NCBI GenBank assembly: GCA_949752735.1
Contig: OX457038.1
Location: forward strand, 20,072,012-20,136,011
Reading direction: 5' to 3'
Length of the DNA stretch: 64,000 nt
From: Lumbricus terrestris
Lineage: Eukaryota > Annelida > Clitellata > Crassiclitellata > Lumbricidae
The notes below the pieces were generated by a model. The model worked only from the letters and a program-made list of their open reading frames with translations, was not told the DNA's origin and did not search any database. Positions 46,075 through 57,995 of the stretch are shown here, one piece after another (the first letter of the stretch is position 1; every line of letters starts with the position of its first letter). The position numbers and the translations under genes were made by a program.

Positions 46075-46977
46075 CAAAGCTCGAGGGTACGCGTACCCTA
46101 AAATAGAATACGTTAAAATACGTACGTACCTTTCAAAAAATACAATACGCGTATGGTACGTACGGTACCATATAATGTGCTCGAAAATTTTGTTTATGGC
46201 TTACTCGGCGACCCACAGCCAATGGCGCGCTAGTGGGTGTAGGGGGGCTAAGCCCTCCTATAACAAGCTAAACCCCCTAAAAAGGCCATCCCGGTTTTTT
46301 ACATGCAAACTGAAATATTTGCGCGATTTTCGACCGGATGACCAAAAAAAGGTCGTCAGAAATTTTGGCGGATGAAAATGGAAAAATTTCCATGAGATTT
46401 CGGCCGGATGACTTTAAAAAAAGGTCGTCAGAAATTTTGGCGAATGAAAATGGAAAATTTCCTCCGGAAGGCTTCAGCCCCCGCCCCCCAAAGCTCAAAT
46501 CCTGGCGCCGCCACTGCCCATAGCCTACATGTAGGCCTACGTTACAGTACGTATACATGCAGTCAACAGTATGCGTCATTTAAATCGGTATTTCCGGTAG
46601 CGTAGCAGTAAATTTAATTCGATAAATTCTTCTGTAATAATTAGGCTAATTGGATGCAACTGGTTAACCTTTTCCTTAGAGTTGGACTTTTAAGCGCTGC
46701 AGCAGAACTGAGCCTACTAACTGATATTAATTAGTACATTAGGCTAAGTACAATGTATGCTGGATAAACATAGACGTACAATATAGCATTGCAACAATTC
46801 ACTACGCTGTGCACTTGGCTGTGATTGTTTGCTTAAATTAAGTTTAACATTCTTATAATGACCAATGACGAGGCTAACGTATTTTATTATTTTTACGTAC
46901 CCTAAAATAGGGTACGTTAAAATACGTACGTACCTTTCACAAAATAGAATACGTATGGTACGTACCCTCGAGCTTTG
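46075..46977. mobile_element. hAT-type element with perfect TSD (host of a nested MITE)
   Basis: Inverted termini CAAAGCTCGAGGGTACG; flanked by GTATGTGC on both sides (46067-46074 and 46978-46985). Subterminal ACGTACC / GGTACGT repeats occur at both ends. No transposase remnant seen. The MITE at 46220-46516 lies within it. Confidence 0.9.
46220..46516 (+). mobile_element. Nested hAT-type MITE, CAGTGGCGGC family
   Basis: Left end CAATGGCGCGCTAGTGGG, right end inverted CAGTGGCGGCGCCAGG; flanked by CCCACAGC and CCCATAGC (7 of 8). Contains GCTAAGCCC blocks and two hairpin cassettes, GGATGACCAAAAAAAGGTCG and GGATGACTTTAAAAAAAGG. Confidence 0.8.
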
Positions 46978-47274
46978 GTATGTGCCTATGTAACGCATTT
47001 AAGCCAATTATTTCTAAAGTCAATAAATTGACTACGGTACATGTTTGATCATCAACCATGCAGCCAACTCGATCAGCTTCATTGAGTGCAAACACTGGAC
47101 TTTGTCGGTGTAAGATTCGACGGCGAAGGAGAGGATTGGCCACCCGACCTCCTCCGCATATACCGAGGCTAAGAAAGTGATGATGTCACTCACACTTCAT
47201 ACCCATATTTGCATCAGAAGCTGTTTCTTCTTTGCTTCTTTAGAGACAGCTTTAGGGTCTGCTCTTCGTCGTCG

Positions 47275-47432
47275 TTGTCTTCTTCTTCTTCTTCTTCCTT
47301 TTCTTCTTCTTCTTCCTTTTCTTCCTATTCCTTTTCTACTTCTTCCTTTTCTTCTTCGTCATCATCGTCTTCTTCTTCGTCAGCATCGTCTTCTTCTTCT
47401 TCTTCATCATCATCTTCGCCTTCTTCTTCTTG
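47275..47432. repeat. (CTT)n degenerate tract
   Basis: CTT/CCT/CAT triplets; Ser- and Leu-rich frames are artefacts. Confidence 0.9.
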
Positions 47433-47879
47433 ATTACAACATAAGCTGTTCATCCTCACAATTGAAACTATTTATCGGTTAGACCCGATATAGATGGAAG
47501 ATTCATCTCTTTTAGGGTCAAACATTTTGTTTCCCAGTTTCCCGCTGATATTTCAAGTCAAATTTTAGCTTCTTCTGTAGACATAAACTTGGAACTAATA
47601 AACGAGGAATGAATCAAATAACATAAAATAGATCACAGCATTGCCACAAATATCGCTAGGCATACGTGAAACAATGCATTCCCACGAAAGAGTGTAGCCT
47701 ACTGGACAAAACTAATCTCTGCAACAACGCATGGAACTTGATTGCTCCACGGCCCAGATTTCCACGATCCAACGCCGAAGTTGTTCTGTGGCAGACCCAC
47801 CCTCCAGGAACAAGATGACTAACAACCTGCTTTCATGAAGCGCCATCAACTAATTGCAAAACATTAATCGTTGGCCATA

Positions 47880-47990
47880 AACACTTGAGTGAAGGACTTG
47901 CTCAATAAAATAATGCTCTCATGGCCGTCTCAGGTGGGGGGTTGGAACCCGCGGGACCTTCCCTACGGCACAAAGCGTAACGCAATAAGT
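47880..47990 (-). mobile_element. Diverged SINE fragment
   Basis: Minus strand: GGTTCCAACCCC (degraded B box), CACCTGAGACGGCC, then GAGCAAGTCCTTCACTC, matching the body of the SINE at 13321. 3' part absent. Confidence 0.6.
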
Positions 47991-48273
47991 TATCGCCGAC
48001 CGACGCAAAAATTTACGGAGGCTATACATAAGATTTTCTCAAACATTTTATAAAGTGAGATAGATCAAGCAATCAAGCTTGATGGAGCAATCAAGTTGCC
48101 ATGCGTTGAGGCCCCTTGTAACGGCATGGCTGCGTTACGGCGCCATAGAAATTGTTATTGTTATCAGCTCCAGCTTCAGCAGACATTTTTGCCACTGGGT
48201 GAATGTTAGACAATGAACAAAGGAACGCTGCATAGAAGAAACTAAACACCGAAGAACAATTGAAGCCTTCATA

Positions 48274-48730
48274 CAGGGTGCACCATAAAAGGGTAGCACT
48301 TAATGGATCATCACAGTAAGCGGCGATTATAGCCGCTCTCCAAAATTCTGCTCATGAAGTGTCTGCATACGCACTTTGACTGTCAGTGACATCTTGCCAA
48401 TTTGATTTTTATAAATTTAAAATTCATTGTTCAACAAACAATAATCATTATTGTCTGAAAAGTTCTTAATGCGCCAACTTGATCGTCTTCCTGCTAAACG
48501 ACGTGCAGCTACACTGTTACTTCGTTTTCATTTTAAATAGTGATAACAGTGATCATCTGCTAAGATCGAGTTTATTTGGGGACAATAATTTGAGATGCAA
48601 CTTCCTAAAACCTTTTCAGGTTACTTAATCTTGTATTTCATGTTTTTCGGTCATTGTTGGACTCACTAAAAGTGCCATTACTTTTGTTCTACTCGAAACG
48701 TTTATTGTGCAAGTTGGCCTCAAAATTTGA
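48274..48730 (-). mobile_element. Mariner-like element (family B), internally deleted
   Basis: Starts with the inverted terminus CAGGGTGCACCATAAAAGGG. The minus strand then carries the start of a transposase-like frame (MSLTVKVRMQTLHEQNFGER), homologous to 63375-63560. The other end has the GTTGGACTCACTAAAAGTG block of the family. The central transposase is missing. Confidence 0.6.
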
Positions 48731-48880
48731 TTTAACAGTTCCTGCCTTTGACCGAAAAATTTGCCAATTTTTTGGGAGGAATATCATTTCTCTAAAGGAA
48801 ACTTTGCCCCCGGGATATGTCTGGATTAAACATTGATGATGTACATGTAGGATTAGTAATGATGGTGGAGGAACTGAAAA

Positions 48881-49132
48881 TTAGCGGAATTCAGAAGGCA
48901 GATCATTCCAAAGACGTGGTGCTGTGTTGAATATGGTTCGGTTGGAGAACTTGAGATGACTTGTGTCCGGCGGTAGAGAGAGCGTAAGACAGGCGTATGA
49001 TCGGGTAGAGCAGGTTGGCTGGATGGCGAAGAGTTCGCGAAGATATCTAACCGTTAGGGATTGCTTTTTCATGGCCCATCGTGTAGCTTTAGCCAGAGAA
49101 CGTGAACAAACCTCTAAAATACAATTGGCCAA
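48881..49132 (-). pseudogene. CR1/L2-type LINE RT, C-terminal fragment
   Basis: Minus-strand translation has YLRELF, then LTLSLPPDTSHLKFSNRT and FNTAPRLWNDLPSEFR before a stop, the well-known end region of CR1/L2/Rex-type RT proteins. The catalytic core is absent. Confidence 0.75.
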
Positions 49133-51184
49133 TAAAAGATGCGTCTCATTAGGTTATCAACGTCAGAAACGGTGATCCTATCGGGATGTCATATTTCAGC
49201 GGCAAACACAACTTCATTGTTTAGAAGGCAGCAAAATATGGATTTCATCGCAAAGGGACGGACTGGCATGTATATTGTTTAAGGATGGTTGATGGCCAAA
49301 AGAGGGAACTATGACAGGATAGACTTATTAGACCTCAGTGGAGGATAGCTCTGAATCAGTGGCAAAAGGCTGTCGGACTTTCTGCCTGAGAACAGACTTA
49401 TTCAAAAGCAACACCAGTCAGTGGTGGACTGTGGCCATTGTCCCCCGTGTGCCATCCCACTTGCAAAGACCTCTCTGGTTTCAGTGTGTGCACGGGTCCC
49501 CAAGAGCAGATGGGAATTAATTATGCGCCCATGGGCAGATATTCTATCATGGAAGACGTACAAAGCTATCCTTAAACTGACATTGACACTAATGTTGACA
49601 CAATCGATCCATTCAGTATTTCCATTGTATTCTCTATGTGTCCTACTTGTGTAGTCTATAGCCGCTATACACAAAATAAAGTCTTTAAAAGTTTGCAATG
49701 TCATGTGACAGGTTTTCTAGTTCAAGGTCAGTTAGCCCTATAGTTTGTAAGCTTCAGAGTTCGTTTTAATTTATTGAATCGATTGATTTCTTATTATTAT
49801 TTATTATCCAAATTGTTTGTGTCATATCCAGAGAAAATTAATTAGTCTAAAATAATCTGCATTTTTATGGGCGCGGTTAAAACGATTGAAATGAAATGAC
49901 AAATAGCAAGAGACAAATGGTTCGAAATCTGTTCGTATTCGACACTGACGCCATTTGCTTGATCAGGAAGAAAAGATTAACCAATATTGTCATTTACATT
50001 TATTCTTGTGGGATCATCGTCATTTAGAATACATTTATTCTTGTGAGGTCATGCACGGCCATTGAATTGTCACTCCCCTAGTTTCGTCGCTTGGCCAAAT
50101 CGCTTAAACATAATAACGCTCTTTCAGTAGATCTATATATTTAGTAGGCCAATGCATAAGAAGCAGTGCAGTGAGCAGCGGCAACGGGAGCGTTGTACAA
50201 ATGTACAAATGCACAAATGTACATGGTAATGGAACGAGAGTCTTTTAAAGCATTGCTTTCATAGACGACGACGACGACAACGACGCCCATGCAGTGTTAA
50301 GAGCAGCCGAACTGCTGCTAATGGACGCCATTGGACGCAAGTGCTCCACGGTGAAAGCCAACGTTTACTTTATACCAGCAAACAACGTAGTACTATTCTT
50401 TGTTCCATTGCAACTCAGGAGCAAGACAGGGTGCGACAAAGAGGGAAAGCATGAGGGCTGGATGGCTGGAAGGAAGCGGTGAAAGGAGGTGGAAGAAGAA
50501 GGTGATAATGCACAGCTTATAGACGGACGGACGGATGAAGGAAATGGGTTGGAGGAGAGGCAGGTGAGGCAAAGAAAAATAAGACAACGGATTACAGAAT
50601 GAGATTTAGAGAAAAAGCGGGAATGGGTTGAAAGCGGAAGCTATTGTCTGAGACTCACAGTGCATGTTTGATGACGGAAAGGTTAGGAATAATTTAGAAA
50701 CAAAAGTGCGCTGGTGCAGTGATCATAACGAAACAAAGTGACGTGGGACAATGAGTTGTTGGACATTATCCCTGAATATTATCCCCTGGACATTATTCCC
50801 CCGGACAAAAGACCCAGATGAAATGCCCAAAAAAATTTGCTTGACATTATCCGCGCGGACATTATTCTCTCCGCAATGTCTGCTTCTGCATTTAATTGAT
50901 TGTCTTGTATGTTTAGGTTAGTTGTGTCAATTTGTAACTGCTGTCAATGTAAAACCTTGCTACTGTCATTCACATGTAAACCTAAGACTTGTGTCATTAA
51001 GGTCTACAGTTAAGACTGGAGTTATTGACTTGTTAATGTCGTTCACATAAAAATTATATTTGCAATGAACGACAGCTAAGAGGAACTTTAGAGAATAGAC
51101 GACTAGTGCAATAAACTAATCTTAAGCATGCATGTTATTGGATGTAGGCTATTATAGTTTCAATGTCAATGCACACTGAAAACA
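49133..51184. other. Sparse non-coding stretch
   Basis: No gene recognised. A spaced motif GGACATTATYCCC recurs about five times at 50762-50875. A small GAC triplet run lies at 50264-50285. Confidence 0.4.
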
Positions 51185-52185
51185 GGGTTTAGAAACGAAG
51201 CTCCTAAGGTTCTTTGCTAATATTTTGGCCAGATGTATAGATGTGTGAATCAAGTTTCAATGTAATTCCTATTTACACCGTGGTTCAATAAAAAGTAAGC
51301 CACACTGTTTTTCATATTTCTCTAATGCCTGATGATTAAGCATACTAAAGTTTGCCCAATACTTAGAGAATTGAACCAACAATATAATTTCCAGCACATC
51401 ATGTTATTAATTTGAACGGATAGAAAGATATGAATCTTTCAACTTCATCTACAGAGATGTAAGTTTACGAGCAATTATTTTCTTGTGGATTTTTGTAACA
51501 AAGTACTTCGAACATGAAAACAGTCTTTAATATTTTTGTGAAGGAACTCTAAGTACTATTTAATGATTATTTAAATAAAGAAGACATTGTTTAAATCTGG
51601 ACTGTTCAGACGCCATAATGCCGGAGAAATGAAGGTGTTTCTCTTGTTAGCATTTTGAAGGTTTTCCTGGCACTGTGGACTGGCACTGTCTGGTTGAAGA
51701 AGAAAGTAGCTTTCTAAGGCTATATATTTCTGATTACAGGCAGCAGATGTTGTGACAGCAGAACGTTGCGATAATAGATTCCGTTAATTTTTACTCCAGG
51801 ATCACTGAAAACGAAATGGGAACGACCAAGCGTCGAAACCTTAACGAACACCATAACAGATCGACTTGCTGGAAACTTAAATTACGGCAGATGAAGTTGA
51901 AGGTTCATATATTTCTATCCGTTCAAATATATAAATAACATGGTATGTTGAAACCATATTCTTGGTTCAATTCTCTAAATATATTGGGAGAATTTTAGTG
52001 TGATCAATCATCAAGCATTAGAGAGAAAATGAAAAATAGTTTGGCTTACTTTTTAATTGAACCACGGTATACATACAACCACCAAATTTTGCCAAAATGT
52101 TTAGAATAGAAAAAGTGTTATATCACTTTTAGTGAGTCCAACACTGTTTTTTTAGGCTCAAACAATATAATGTAACAAAAGGTAA
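51185..52185 (+). mobile_element. Mariner-like MITE (family B) split by another mariner MITE
   Basis: The left part has the TTTGCTAATATTTTGGCC block. The right part (52073-52150) has ACAACCACCAAATTTTGCC and GTTATATCACTTTTAGTGAG, collinear with the uninterrupted copy at 62372-62570. The gap is the element at 51274-52072. Confidence 0.75.
51274..52072. mobile_element. Tc1/mariner-type MITE with about 215-bp diverged TIRs
   Basis: Ends CACCGTGGTTCAATAAAAAG and, inverted, TACCGTGGTTCAATTAAAAA; the arms stay similar for about 215 bp through GAGAATTGAACCAA and GAACGGATAGAAA blocks. It is flanked by TA, the mariner target. No transposase remnant seen. Confidence 0.85.
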
Positions 52186-52412
52186 GAAACAACGATTAGA
52201 CAGCAGGCCACCTGCGAAAGCTTAGTTATCTCGCCCTCGGGCATTCAATGTCACCGCCTTCTCCGCTTTGGGCCAGTGGTCGGTAGCAGGTTCATCAGGA
52301 GCTACGCCTGTTCCCTCGGCTCTACTGAAGTATAATCCTTGTTATTAAATTCAAAACTTTGAGAGAGCTGGAGTCAGGAACGCCTCCGAGTAGATCCATT
52401 GAAGAGGTTCTA

Positions 52413-52590
52413 AGGCTATGAATGAATGAATGAATGAATGAATGAATGAATGAATGAATGAATGAATGAATGAATGAATGAATGAATGAATGAATGAATG
52501 AATGAATGAATGAATGAATGAATGAATGAATGATTGAATGAATGAATATTTCAATGAATGAATGAATGATTGAATGAATGAATATTTCTA
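52413..52590. repeat. (AATG)n microsatellite
   Basis: About 35 AATG units with a few variants. The same tetramer ends the LINE/SINE tails of this window, so it may be an expanded LINE tail. 52186-52412 is featureless. Confidence 0.9.
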
Positions 52591-52669
52591 CAAGATAGGA
52601 ACTATGGCGCTATGCTATAGCTTATTTGCTATTTACAGTCATTCTTTCTTGGCCATAGCCCTACTATAA

Positions 52670-52895
52670 AAACGGCCATCACACAATTCTACGCAAAAAT
52701 ATATCTAAACAGTCTTTGATAAACAATAGGCCGACACCGATTTACGGCCGAACACTCGGTGTGGTCAGAGTTGCAGCTTCCGTCGGCAGCCTTTCCACAG
52801 ACATAGAAAGACATAGACTGCAGCTGCTCCAATTTCTCTTGCACACAAGCTTCCGGTTCCGGTTCATCTTTTATCATCCGGGCAACATTTACAGA
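52670..52895 (-). CDS. Candidate first coding exon, unknown protein
   Basis: Minus-strand ATG near 52895 opens MSVNVARMIKDEPEPE, an acidic start with a IKDEPE motif of the psi-K-x-E (SUMO-site) type, then a Gln/Leu-rich helix. A donor-like GTAAAT follows the Cys-rich end near 52745. A CTG array lies just upstream in the same orientation. There is no downstream exon in the window and no homology I recognise, so this may be chance. Confidence 0.25.
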
Positions 52896-52904
52896 CATAA
52901 TGGC

Positions 52905-52914
52905 GTCTAGCAGT

Positions 52915-52945
<31 letters not shown>
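52905..52945. repeat. (CAG)n microsatellite
   Basis: About 12 CAG units. On the minus strand it would sit in the leader of the candidate exon. Confidence 0.9.
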
Positions 52946-53337
52946 CATGCAGACCAAACTCAACTGATATTATGCACACTGACAACCAGCGACATTTATA
53001 CTAACGCCAACGCTAACACTATGTAGGTCTACACCACAGTGAATCTTGCTCCTACTGTGATAAAATTTGCTCTAACATGATTACATTAATATCATTTACT
53101 ATTTTAATAAATGAAATAATCATTATTTTTATGAGTATAATTCAACTGTTAGCATTTGTAAAAAAAATTTAGTACAATTAAATGACTTCGCTTCAGTGTC
53201 GTCTTTCAAATTTCACAGTGCTGTAAAATTTCAAAAGATGTCTTGTTCCTTGAACACTAATTAAAACAACATCGCTAATGCATTGTATCGTATTGCATTG
53301 CATTACTTAATACATAGTACTCAGTGTACTGCATCTA

Positions 53338-53390
53338 CACATTTATATAGCGCCTCTTGCAGCGCAAACTTACAGAGGTGCTAATCGCAT
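53338..53390 (-). repeat. LINE/SINE 3' tail remnant
   Basis: Minus strand contains GCACCTCTGTAAGTTTG followed by AGGCGCTATATAAATGTG, resembling the shared tail of the SINEs and the LINE at 62946. Confidence 0.5.
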
Positions 53391-53689
53391 GGCTATCCGA
53401 TTTTCCTAGTTTTGCAGTTCTTTCTTGGTTTTTGCGCCGTTTGTAACAATTTATGCTAATTGTGTCTTGGTCAGTCATTTAGGATCGTATTGCACAAATC
53501 TGGATATTGAGCCGATACCAGCGCAACAAAGTAGGTTATGATTATAATTTTACTCACGTCTGGGATTATTCATTATAAAAGTCCAGCAGCAGCAGAACTG
53601 AGTTGGTAAACTTGATAAATAAAGAAATTTTTATTGCAATTACTAATTATAATTATTGAAATCTTAAACCACCCTTTTTTATCCGCACT

Positions 53690-53975
53690 GACAATAAGGT
53701 AATTTGGCTAAGATAACGTATTAATATGCCACCATTACAATGTGGAAACTCAAAAAGAAAATAATTGTTATTTTTGTATGTATGATTATTTATTAAAATC
53801 ATAGACCAGTCTTGTCTGCACTGAAGTCTGAAACAGTAGAACAATTTTGTTAAGATGATAACCTAAAATGCTGATATTGCAATTTATAAATTTAAAAAAT
53901 ACTCGCCACGGCGATTGTCTGCCGGACGCCCGTTTGTCCCCCAGAAACCTTCATTACTCCAGACGAGTGTGATTA
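53690..53975 (+). mobile_element. Decayed MITE, CAGTGTTTAATCTAG family
   Basis: Two eroded 86-bp-type units (ACAATGTGGAAACTCAAAAAG, AAAATGCTGATATTGCAA), then CCCCCAGAAACCTTCATTAC and a degraded terminus GTGTGATTAGATTGCG. The 114-codon minus frame nearby shows no domain. Confidence 0.55.
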
Positions 53976-54559
53976 GATTGCGTATGGCCGGAAGGGGAGG
54001 CCGACCCATGATGTGGAAGGAGAGGGGATAAGTTCTGTTTTTTATGGGATTGAAGACCCTGCGTATAAAAATCAATACACGAAGAAGAAAATGAGATATT
54101 CTACACTTCAACGCCCTTTGCCTTTCACACTGTCTTACCGTCTTAGGCGATTTGTCAGCCAGAGACTGTCTTAATATTCCTAAAAATTGGTTCCGTTCCT
54201 TCATTTTACAGGTACCTGGTAAAGTCAAACCACGACGGCTTGTCAGAAGTTACTTTGACGGTGCATGACTGAATTTGAACTTAAGGAATCTCACGTTTAC
54301 TGTTGTAACTGCTAAACTTTTAATGAACTCTTCGTGTAGGCCTATATACATGTAGTAAGTCTTATAATTAGTGCTAGCAGTGGGATGTTTCGGTGCCAAT
54401 TATTTCCAGCTTGCAATAGCGTTGGACAGAGCAGCGTTCGATTTCCTTCATTCATTCGATCTGTATTGAATCGCATTCTCCTCCTTCTCCTTCAATGCTT
54501 ATTATGATCAAAAGCACCGACTGCTCTTTTGCACTCGATCTGCTTCCATAGTATGTACG

Positions 54560-55130
54560 GCTCAGTCTCTCTTTCTTTTTTCTCTCTGTCTCTCTCTGTC
54601 TCTGTTTGTATCTGTCTGTCTCTGTCTTTATGTCTGTCTGTCTGCTTCTTTCTCTTACTCTGTCTCTCTATATCACTGTCTGTCTGTCAGCCTGTCGCTC
54701 ACTCTCTCTCTATTTCTCTCTGTCTCTCTCTGCATCTCCCTATGTATGTCTCTCTGTCTCTGTCTCTCTCTCAATATTGCTATCTATTCCGTGCCAGCTC
54801 TACTTTCCGTTCTACCTTTCTATGTCTCTCCTCAGTGTCCTCACCTTTACCTCTCATGACACAGTTCCTGCTCCTCCTCCTCCTCGGTCCTCATTCTTCG
54901 TTCTCTTCGCATTCCTAATATTCTTTCAGTTCCTCCACTGTCTTTCCTTTCATATCTCTGTATCTCCTCTCTCTTTCTCAGTTTCTCCTCTCTCGTATTT
55001 CCTCCTTCTCTCCCTCCTCTCTGTCATTTTCTCTATCGTTATTTCCTATCTATCGTTCAGCTTCATCATTTCTGCCTCCCTCTTCTATCAATCCCTCACT
55101 TTCTGTCTTCCTCTCCTTTCTGCCACCATC
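54560..55130. repeat. Pyrimidine-rich (TCTCTG)n-like tract
   Basis: Degenerate TCTCTGTC repeats grading into mixed CT-rich sequence. Ser/Leu/Cys-rich frames of up to 178 codons are artefacts. Confidence 0.85.
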
Positions 55131-55284
55131 ACTCTTGCCTGACACCGCGTCTACCACATTCTGTTTGCTCGCCATCCAGAATGATGTATGCTGCTCCTGC
55201 CTGGTGGGGGCTTTACTACTGCTCAGGACCGAGCCAGGATCGAGCGCCTATTATCAAGAGTCCGTTGATCAGGGTACTTGCCAA

Positions 55285-55566
55285 ATGACTCGCCTATATA
55301 CTGCGACTGAAATGGTTGATCTTGCTGATGCTCGTCTTCTAGCTGCCGTTTCTAGAAACGACTTCCATGTTCTTCGACCGCTTTTCCCACCGGTTGCTGA
55401 TCGTCCCTACCAATTAAGGCCACGCCCTCACAACTTTGTATTGCCAACCAAAGATGACAGACATTACATTACATCTCTCGGGTTTTGTATAGAAAGGCAC
55501 CATATGCCCATTAATGATGAAAAAGTCTATAGCAGTCTATATAAGCATGTAATCATTCTTTTGTAA
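55285..55566 (+). pseudogene. LINE RT, C-terminal fragment (CR1/L2-like group)
   Basis: The translation reads MTRLYTATEMVDLADAR, then FHVLRPLFPP, YQLRPRPHNFVLP and DDRHYITS, matching the HVLxxLLPPxxxxYxLRxRxHNxxLP ending of many animal LINE RT proteins. The RT core is missing and the 5' junction lies just downstream of the pyrimidine tract. Confidence 0.75.
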
Positions 55567-56104
55567 TTTCTGTCATTTTATGCTCTCATCCCATTACAAA
55601 TCCAACAGACAAGGCTAAAGACATTCTATCGGTATAGGCCTAATACATTGTATTTGATAAACTGTTTTTTGTACCTGACAGCGATGTGTCTATCAGTTTT
55701 GTTACCTTTAAACGAATATAATAATACATCTGATAATACATATTTACATACACAAGACAGAGGAAAGTGGAAGTGGAGGATTCGAGAGGCTGACCCCTCC
55801 GTAGAGAGAAATTAATTCAGCATGAATGAAAAGAAGAAGAATAATCTGAGTTTCCCTATTTCTCTTCATCTCTCATTGACCCGCTATAATTTATGTATTT
55901 TTCTCTGTCCTTCCATCTGTATGTCTGTGTAGCCCTATCTATGTGTGTGCGTGTGTGCGTGTATATATATATTTTGTTTCTCTATCCGGTTTCATCATCA
56001 GCCATAGCCGTCCACATGTATGACTCCCTTTGCTCAATAATCAGATCTTCACTTTCGGTGGCGTCGGCTACAGATGAGATCTCTAAAGAGCCTTATATAC
56101 CCTT
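55567..56104. other. Non-coding, nothing recognised
   Basis: Contains a short GTGTGTGCGTGTATATAT run near 55944-55970. Confidence 0.45.
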
Positions 56105-56395
56105 CCTTTCATCCATCACTCTTCCTTCATTCATACACTTCCACGATTCCTCTATTCATTCCCTTCCACTATTTCTTTCCATTCTTTATTTCTTCCCTTC
56201 CTCTATTTCTTTCCATCCTTTATTTCTTCATTACCTCTATTTTCCCTTCCTCCATTCTCTTCCTATCTCCATACTCTTCCTTTCCTCCATTCATTCCATG
56301 GATCCATTCCTTTCCATCCTTTGTTCCTTCCCTTACTCCATTCCTTCCCTTGTTTCCACCCTTCCTTTCTTCCTTTTTTCCTTCACCATTAGGTC
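56105..56395. repeat. Pyrimidine-rich degenerate repeat (TTCCTTCCATT-type)
   Basis: CCTTTCATTCC/CTTCCATCC variants on the plus strand; Phe/Ser/Leu frames are artefacts. Confidence 0.8.
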
Positions 56396-56608
56396 GTTCG
56401 CTCTGCCTGGGTGCATGTGTGGGTCGATGCGCGGCACCTAGCGACGACTTCGCGCCCAGTACTGCACTCAGCCGCGTTCCAATCCCGTCTCAGCTAAATC
56501 CCTTTGCCATTCCTATTCCGTGTTCATTATTCCAGTCATTCGTGTCAGTTGCGGAGGCTGCTGTTGCCAACTGATGTAGATCGATGGTCTTCACGATGAG
56601 TGATGACG

Positions 56609-56763
56609 ATGGATTTCAACGCAGCAGATGCGGTGGCACAACGAGAAGCGGGACCTGAATCGTCCCAGTCTCAAGAAAGTACGCAGTCAGCTGCCGCTGT
56701 TGCAGAACAGGAAAGACAATAGAAGCTAAAGTCTCATACAACAAAGTCTATCAACCGACTGAG
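56609..56763 (+). pseudogene. Candidate 5' exon with one in-frame stop
   Basis: ATG at 56609 opens MDFNAADAVAQREAGPES, a Gln/Ala/Ser-rich segment, then AAVAEQERQ, TAG at 56720, and KLKSHTTKSINRLR up to a strong donor, AG before GTGAGTAAA at 56764. The composition resembles N-termini of LTR-retrotransposon polyproteins or an ordinary first exon. The stop suggests decay. Confidence 0.3.
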
Positions 56764-57995
56764 GTGAGTAAAATTCTTCTTGATTGTCACCTTCTGTTAT
56801 TTGAAGGCTTGTCTACTTTTGTTTTTATTATCGACTCGAAAAGTATTCTTGCAAATCTGACAATAATTGCAGAGCCTGTGCGGTTTTTAGCCTCAAAATT
56901 ACAAGTCAAGTAATATTAAGATGCCTTGAGTTTAAATTGATGGTAGTTAAGTGTCAGTAATATAATATTTACATTGCCAAAAATATAAGCGTCGTTTTAT
57001 TCTAATATTTTTCTTCAGCTGATTTTGGGCCAGCCCAGTTTCCTATCAGTCGCCGGACCCCTGGGTATTTGCCACGACCCACTCGGAGCTTCATTACATT
57101 CATTGCCTATGGGGCGTTTAGGGCCCAGTGGTTAAAATGGTTTGGGTGAGCAGTGGAAACGCCAAATACGAGCAGTGGGATGATGGAGTTTTATTGGGGA
57201 CGCCCATGTGTCAAGGTTTCCATGCATGGTAAGCAGTTGGAACGCAAGCCAAGAAATTAAAGAGCAGTGGGAACGCCGTTCCCAGGCGTTCCCACCCACG
57301 AAAGAGACAAAGACAGGTTGCGATGTTCATGCTGCAGAGTCTTTGCCAACTTATTTTCGGAGGTTAACTCGACCCAGCGAATTTTTTCTATACTGTCAGT
57401 ATACCGTCAATTACAATGATGGCAACCAATAGCTACGTCGGTTTCTAGAGCTGCAACAACTTTGCATGTATGTAATCGAATCTAAGAGGGTGTCCTTTTG
57501 GTCTGAGGCCAAGACGGAACCACTGGCGCCATCTGCCTCCTTAATCGGTTTCCCTGGATTAGACCAGGTCTTAATAAGGACTGATTAATTAGCTACGTTG
57601 CAACTAATAATTTATAGCGCTCCTAAATTGGGAAATGATCCAGTAAAAACTAATGCGCTTGTGCTAACTGTGAGAAGGATTCGCTTGTAATTCCAAGGTA
57701 AAGTTTGCTTGATAGTACTGTTGATACCTTCACACAATTACACAATCAGGCATATAAAATATTAGCGATGCCATCGCAATTTCTATGCTTCCGGTTAAAA
57801 TCAGTTTTGATAACGTGCAGACTTTTATCCTGATAATCCTGATTCCTGTAGTTGTCTCCGTTTCCATTTGTTTTATATTTATATCTTGAATTAGAATATC
57901 TGCCTCACCCAGTACTGCTATGGGGGATGGGGGGGGGGCTACGAACAAATGCATCTTTAATAGGCTGATGTCTCCAATATTTGGTTATAAATTTA
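56764..57995. other. Non-coding, nothing recognised
   Basis: The motif GCAGTGGGAACGCC and variants recur at 57155-57295; otherwise no repeat or gene identified. Confidence 0.4.

Noticed and set aside
54529..56574. Ser/Leu/Cys-rich frames of 129-182 codons resembling membrane proteins
   Set aside because: Composition comes from pyrimidine-rich degenerate repeats; only the LINE tail at 55285-55566 shows real homology.
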